DNA from: Anaerolineales bacterium
GTDB taxonomy: Bacteria > Chloroflexota > Anaerolineae > Anaerolineales > E44-bin32
Direction: 5' to 3'
Assembly: GCA_037382465.1 (NCBI GenBank)
Contig: JARRPX010000023.1
Coordinates: forward strand, 20,624-84,623
Length of the DNA: 64,000 bases
Shown here: piece by piece, positions 61,043 to 64,000 of the stretch
How positions within the stretch are numbered: the first letter of the stretch is position 1
How the letters are laid out: each line of letters begins with the position of its first letter
The notes under the pieces: generated by a model
What the model was told of the DNA's origin: nothing
The model's database searches: none
Seen by the model: the letters and a program-made list of their open reading frames with translations, nothing else
Program-made: the position numbers and the translations under genes

Positions 61043-61714
61043 ATGCAAACCGTATGGTTGACCGTCATGGCGATCGTTTCGGCGTTGATCCATATACGCG
61101 CCGAATACCTCGGCCCCGATTGGCAGATCTACGTTTTCAAACCACTGACGATGGTGTTCGTTTTGCTGATTGCCGTCCGGGCGGAGAAAACCACATCGCC
61201 TCGATACAAGCGCATGATCGCACTGGGATTGGGCTTGTCCCTGATCGGCGACGTGCTCTTGATGCTGCCGGTGGACTTGTTCCTGCCGGGATTGATCGTG
61301 TTCCTCCTGGCACACGTGGTCTACTTGACCGCATTCTGGATCGACAGTCCCCACGGACGAGGTCCGGGCTGGGCGCCGATTCCGTACGTGCTCTACGCAG
61401 TCGTCGTGTACAGCTTGCTCCTGCCCGGCCTGGAAGAGATGACGATTCCCGTGCTCGTGTACGTCATCATCATCAACTGGATGGGTTGGTTTGCGCTGCG
61501 GCGCTGGTTGATGCTGCGCCAGGCGGCAGCAGGTATGGCGGCCGCCGGGGCGGTGTTCTTCATATTCTCCGACACCGTGCTTGCGCTGAACCGCTTCCTG
61601 CAGCCCTTCGAGACCGCGACCGCACTGGTGCTGGTCAGCTACTACGTCGCACAGTGGCTTCTGGCGCGGTCGGTCGAATCGGGCGCCGGCCTGGGGAATG
61701 GAATCCCCCAATGA
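61043..61714 (+). CDS. YhhN-family membrane protein (lysoplasmalogenase-like)
   Basis: The 223-residue protein has eight hydrophobic segments. It carries FKPLTMVFVLLIA near residue 32, ALGLGLSLIGDVLLMLP near residue 60 and FFIFSDTVLALNRFL near residue 175, the two Asp-containing motifs of the TMEM86/YhhN family, which cleave lysoplasmalogens or related lipids. GGAGGG precedes the ATG. Its stop overlaps the start of the next gene as ATGA. Confidence 0.9.
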   Translation: MQTVWLTVMAIVSALIHIRAEYLGPDWQIYVFKPLTMVFVLLIAVRAEKTTSPRYKRMIALGLGLSLIGDVLLMLPVDLFLPGLIVFLLAHVVYLTAFWIDSPHGRGPGWAPIPYVLYAVVVYSLLLPGLEEMTIPVLVYVIIINWMGWFALRRWLMLRQAAAGMAAAGAVFFIFSDTVLALNRFLQPFETATALVLVSYYVAQWLLARSVESGAGLGNGIPQ

Positions 61715-62508
61715 GGGGCTCGATGTTGGCAAGGATCGCCCTCTCGGCCGCGACCCTGTTTCTGGCTGTCCTGGCCTGCGATCTTGCGGATCTATCTCCG
61801 TCCGCCGACGAGGCCGACCAGGAAGCGACGATGACGAAACGCGCCCTGGAGACGGACGTCGCCTACGCCAAGGAGACCGCCCAGCCCGGCGAAGAGCAGA
61901 CCAGTTCGCCCACCACGAACCCCGAGGGGTATGCGGTCATGGTGAGCATGAGCGTGGACAGCGCGTGCCGATCCGGCCCGGGCGAAGCCTACGAGAGTCT
62001 GGGCGAACTGCTGGTGGGCGATACGGCGGAAGTGATCGCCCGCTCGGAGGACGGCATGTTCTTCTACATTCAATACCCGCACGCACCGCCGGAGCACTGC
62101 TGGATCTGGGCGCAGTACGCGCAGGTGGATGGCGAATTGCGGGAGCTGGCCGTGTTCACGCCTCCAGCGACCCCAGAATCGTCCCTCACGCCGACGGTGG
62201 AACCGGGGCTCGTCGTTCAGGGTCACGTGCGTCTGGCGGATGGGACGGGCGTAGCCGGGGTTACGATCTGCCGCAGCTTTGCCGCCTACGCAGGTGAACC
62301 TGTCGCCACAACGGATTCCGAAGGATATTTCCAGACCGAATTCAGCTTCATCCCGGGCGACGAGATGGTCACTGTGTGGGCGATCTATGCGGGGTACGTT
62401 TTCGAGCCTGAAAGTTACTTCTGGCGGCACTATTCCGGCTACGAGCTGGCGACCCGTGATTTCGTCGCCGCGCCCTCAACCGACTCGACCATGCCCGACT
62501 GCCGTTGA
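61711..62508 (+). CDS. SH3-like lipoprotein with carboxypeptidase-regulatory-like domain (1)
   Basis: The 265-residue lipoprotein has lipobox LAVLAC (Cys near residue 22). An SH3-like region follows (SACRSGPGEAYESLGELLVGDTAEVIARSEDGMFFYIQYP...HCWIWAQYA), then a linker and a C-terminal beta-sandwich with VQGHVRLADGTGVAGVTI and a DSEGYFQTEF strand. The start is 61711, overlapping the YhhN stop, or ATG 61723. It is the first of three related lipoproteins. It probably binds cell wall or surface polymer; that is inferred from the domain only. Confidence 0.82.
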   Translation: MRGSMLARIALSAATLFLAVLACDLADLSPSADEADQEATMTKRALETDVAYAKETAQPGEEQTSSPTTNPEGYAVMVSMSVDSACRSGPGEAYESLGELLVGDTAEVIARSEDGMFFYIQYPHAPPEHCWIWAQYAQVDGELRELAVFTPPATPESSLTPTVEPGLVVQGHVRLADGTGVAGVTICRSFAAYAGEPVATTDSEGYFQTEFSFIPGDEMVTVWAIYAGYVFEPESYFWRHYSGYELATRDFVAAPSTDSTMPDCR

Positions 62509-62518
62509 AATTTCCGCT

Positions 62519-62542
62519 GGCGCCGGATTAATATCCGGCGCC
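62519..62542 (+). terminator. intrinsic terminator after the first SH3 lipoprotein
   Basis: GGCGCCGGAT and ATCCGGCGCC form a 10-bp perfect stem with loop TAAT, 11 bases after the stop codon, followed by GATATTTT. Confidence 0.75.
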
Positions 62543-62623
62543 GATATTTTGCGGATTTTTATCCGCATGTGTTTCGGAATACAATCTGCTGGAAAGCGTG
62601 TGTTGAAAAAAGGCTCCTTTCTT

Positions 62624-62674
62624 CCCCCCTGTCGTCCCCCCACAGGGGGGACGTGGGGCGGCAGCCCGCCCCAC
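62624..62674. repeat. pair of GC-rich hairpins, possible intergenic repeat
   Basis: CCCCCCTGT/ACAGGGGGG (62624-62632 with 62642-62650) and GTGGGGCGG/CCGCCCCAC (62653-62661 with 62666-62674) lie back to back. This compositional block differs from its AT-rich surroundings and has the look of a dispersed intergenic repeat, but only one copy is in the window. Confidence 0.45.
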
Positions 62675-63003
62675 ACCCCCGGCAAAGCGGCTCGCGTACT
62701 TGGCTGTAAATACGAAGTTGGTGAGGGCCGCTGAATGATCGTATTCCCTCAGGATCGCATTTGACTCATTGCAATTACCTTCCCATCTTCTTCCCTCTAT
62801 CGGGTCTGACGGACGAGCTTTTAAGATCGCCCCAGGTTCGTTTAAAAAGGACAATCCCTTTAATTTGAAAAGAAAGAAATTGTATACTCTTGAATGAAGG
62901 CACGCTCTGGTTTGCATGGCTGTCACATTCCTCGTCTCCAGGGCGTTACAGGTTTGGATGAAGATGCTAGACGCAGCGCTGCGCCTGAAGACAGGAGGCC
63001 ACC

Positions 63004-63900
63004 ATGAAGCGTATAAACGGGTTCCGAGTTGTTATCTCGCTCGTCGTGCTGCTCGCCGCCTCCCTGGCCTGCGACGTTCCGGGAACGACTTCCAAAGTCG
63101 CGGGGAATCTCGGCGCCACAGAGACGATGCAGGCCCTGGCTACTTCCGTGGCTGGAACGCTGGAGCCCGCCTCCATGGGCGAAGAAGTATCTCCTGAAAG
63201 TGCACCTCCAGGGCCTTCTGAAAACGAGTCAGCGGGGTCGAGTCCTTCACCTACCGTGAGTGCCACGCCCACGCTCGGGGCGCCGCTGGTGAGCGTGGGC
63301 CTGGACACCAACTGCCGCTTCGGGCCGGGAGAGGTGTACGAGTACCTGGGCGCGCTGCTGGTCGGTGAAGAAGCTCCCGTGGTGGGCAAACTGGCCGACG
63401 AGTCTTTTTGGTACATCGAGAATCCCGACGCACCGCCGCCCTACTGTTGGATCTGGGGCATGTACGCCTCGGTTAGCGGCGATAAGAGCGGTATCCCGAT
63501 CCTCACACCGCCGCCCACGCCCACCGAAACCGCCACGCCGACCGCCACGCAGGTGCCGCTGAGTTTCGCGGCGGCCGAATATACCATTCTTCATTGCAAC
63601 GACCACGCCTTCGTCACGAAGGTCACGAATACCGGATCGGTGACGATCCAGTCCTACTCGATCACCATCGTCCATCCGAACGACGGCATTACGTTGGTGA
63701 ACGTGCAGGACTTCTTTGCCAACGAACCGATTTGCGGCTATACCTACACCTACAGCATCCCGGCCGGAAGCTTCGAATTCATCGTGCTGGAAGGCTTTCA
63801 GATCCCCGGCGGGTTGTACCAGGTCACGCTGAAGGTTTGTTCTGAAGATGGCCTCGGTGGCATTTGCAAGGTGCTCTATTTCGAGGCCACGGTTATCTAA
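63004..63900 (+). CDS. SH3-like lipoprotein (2)
   Basis: The 298-residue lipoprotein has lipobox LAASLAC (Cys near residue 23) and a Thr/Ser/Pro stalk. Its SH3-like region (TNCRFGPGEVYEYLGALLVGEEAPVVGKLADESFWYIENPD...YCWIWGMYA) is closely parallel to that of the gene at 61711-62508. A Pro/Thr hinge and a C-terminal beta domain with several Cys follow (ICGYTYTYSIPAGSFEFIVLEG). GGAGG precedes the ATG. It is the second member of a lipoprotein row. Confidence 0.82.
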   Translation: MKRINGFRVVISLVVLLAASLACDVPGTTSKVAGNLGATETMQALATSVAGTLEPASMGEEVSPESAPPGPSENESAGSSPSPTVSATPTLGAPLVSVGLDTNCRFGPGEVYEYLGALLVGEEAPVVGKLADESFWYIENPDAPPPYCWIWGMYASVSGDKSGIPILTPPPTPTETATPTATQVPLSFAAAEYTILHCNDHAFVTKVTNTGSVTIQSYSITIVHPNDGITLVNVQDFFANEPICGYTYTYSIPAGSFEFIVLEGFQIPGGLYQVTLKVCSEDGLGGICKVLYFEATVI

Positions 63901-63926
63901 AATCTAATGGAAGCTCGAGGAGTTGG

Positions 63927-64000
63927 ATGGTGAAGAAGAGGAATGCATTCTATTTGGTATTATCGGCAACGCTGCTCGTACTGGCGATCCTGGCTTGCGG
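63927..64000 (+). CDS. third lipoprotein of the row, cut by the right window edge
   Basis: Only about 24 codons are visible: MVKKRNAFYLVLSATLLVLAILACG. This is a basic start, a hydrophobic helix and lipobox AILAC, with GAGGAG upstream. It matches the start of the two preceding lipoproteins, so a third SH3-like paralogue is likely, but the mature part is outside the window. Confidence 0.75.
   Translation, partial: MVKKRNAFYLVLSATLLVLAILAC

Larger units (their letters stand above)
62509..63003. other. intergenic region with stacked GC-rich hairpins
   Basis: This 495-base gap holds a terminator (62519-62542), a second small hairpin (GCGGAT-tttt-ATCCGC, 62551-62566) and two GC-rich hairpins at 62624-62674. 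From 62840 on the DNA becomes AT-rich, and a TATACT at about 62882 may be the -10 element of the next lipoprotein gene. No gene is supported. Confidence 0.5.

Noticed and set aside
60925..61710. N-terminal extension of the first SH3 lipoprotein to 527 residues
   Set aside because: The extra 262 codons lie over the YhhN gene in another frame and read as Arg-rich noise. The lipoprotein signal starts at 61711 or 61723.
1..64000. tRNA genes, CRISPR arrays, IS elements or phage genes
   Set aside because: No T-loop/acceptor pattern, no regularly spaced direct repeats, and no transposase, integrase or phage structural protein was seen on either strand. Short tRNAs could still be missed by eye.

Overview
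The window looks like a chromosomal segment of an uncultured Chloroflexota bacterium, most likely class Anaerolineae. I infer this from gene content, not from a marker phylogeny. The pointers are secreted lipoproteins with Pro/Thr/Ser linkers and SH3-like or lamin-tail domains, a sigma factor/DUF5667 pair, many fused enzymes, moderately high GC and GatCAB. There is no prophage, IS element, CRISPR array, rRNA or recognisable tRNA.

Left part (1-15.7 kb): a DUF1624-type membrane acyltransferase cut by the window edge, pentose-phosphate isomerases (rpe, rpiA), an MFS-DegV fusion, a MetH activation-domain-like protein, a NatAB-type ABC exporter whose first permease is frame-disrupted, an M1-type peptidase lipoprotein, and a BtuFCD-type cobalamin importer. 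The importer is preceded by a clear cobalamin riboswitch with its own terminator.

Middle part (15.7-38 kb): a serine hydroxymethyltransferase-aminomethyltransferase (GlyA-GcvT) fusion behind a long leader; an arsenic/metalloid operon (arsR, permease, redox protein, disrupted arsC, acr3); a redox/radical-SAM operon next to a TetR regulator; a RES/Xre toxin-antitoxin pair with a visible operator; a split two-gene permease; a receiver-like regulator lacking its phosphoacceptor; two LysW-like zinc ribbons with greA and a methyltransferase-ATP-grasp fusion; and two sigma factor modules with DUF5667, DUF5666, DUF4405 and a zinc-finger anti-sigma candidate.

Right part (38-64 kb): a Lon-like protease, TrmO, a GH53 galactanase lipoprotein, a zinc-peptidase-like lipoprotein, a HAD phosphatase, a three-gene ECF vitamin-type transporter, a c-di-GMP-I riboswitch ahead of a TadE/Flp-like secreted protein, and then a 0.7-kb intergenic region. 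That region holds a nested hairpin RNA candidate and a dense set of DnaA boxes followed by a DnaA-trio-like tract and AT-rich DNA, and it is the best candidate here for a chromosomal replication origin. To its right lie gdhA, gatB, an aminotransferase, a nucleotidyltransferase, gatA, gatC, two small paralogues, a lamin-tail surface protein, a YhhN protein and a row of SH3-like lipoproteins.

The strongest leads are the oriC candidate with its adjacent structured RNA, the two riboswitches, the GlyA-GcvT and MFS-DegV fusions, the LysW-like/ATP-grasp neighbourhood, and the two genes (ABC permease and arsC) that carry similar internal deletion-plus-frameshift scars.
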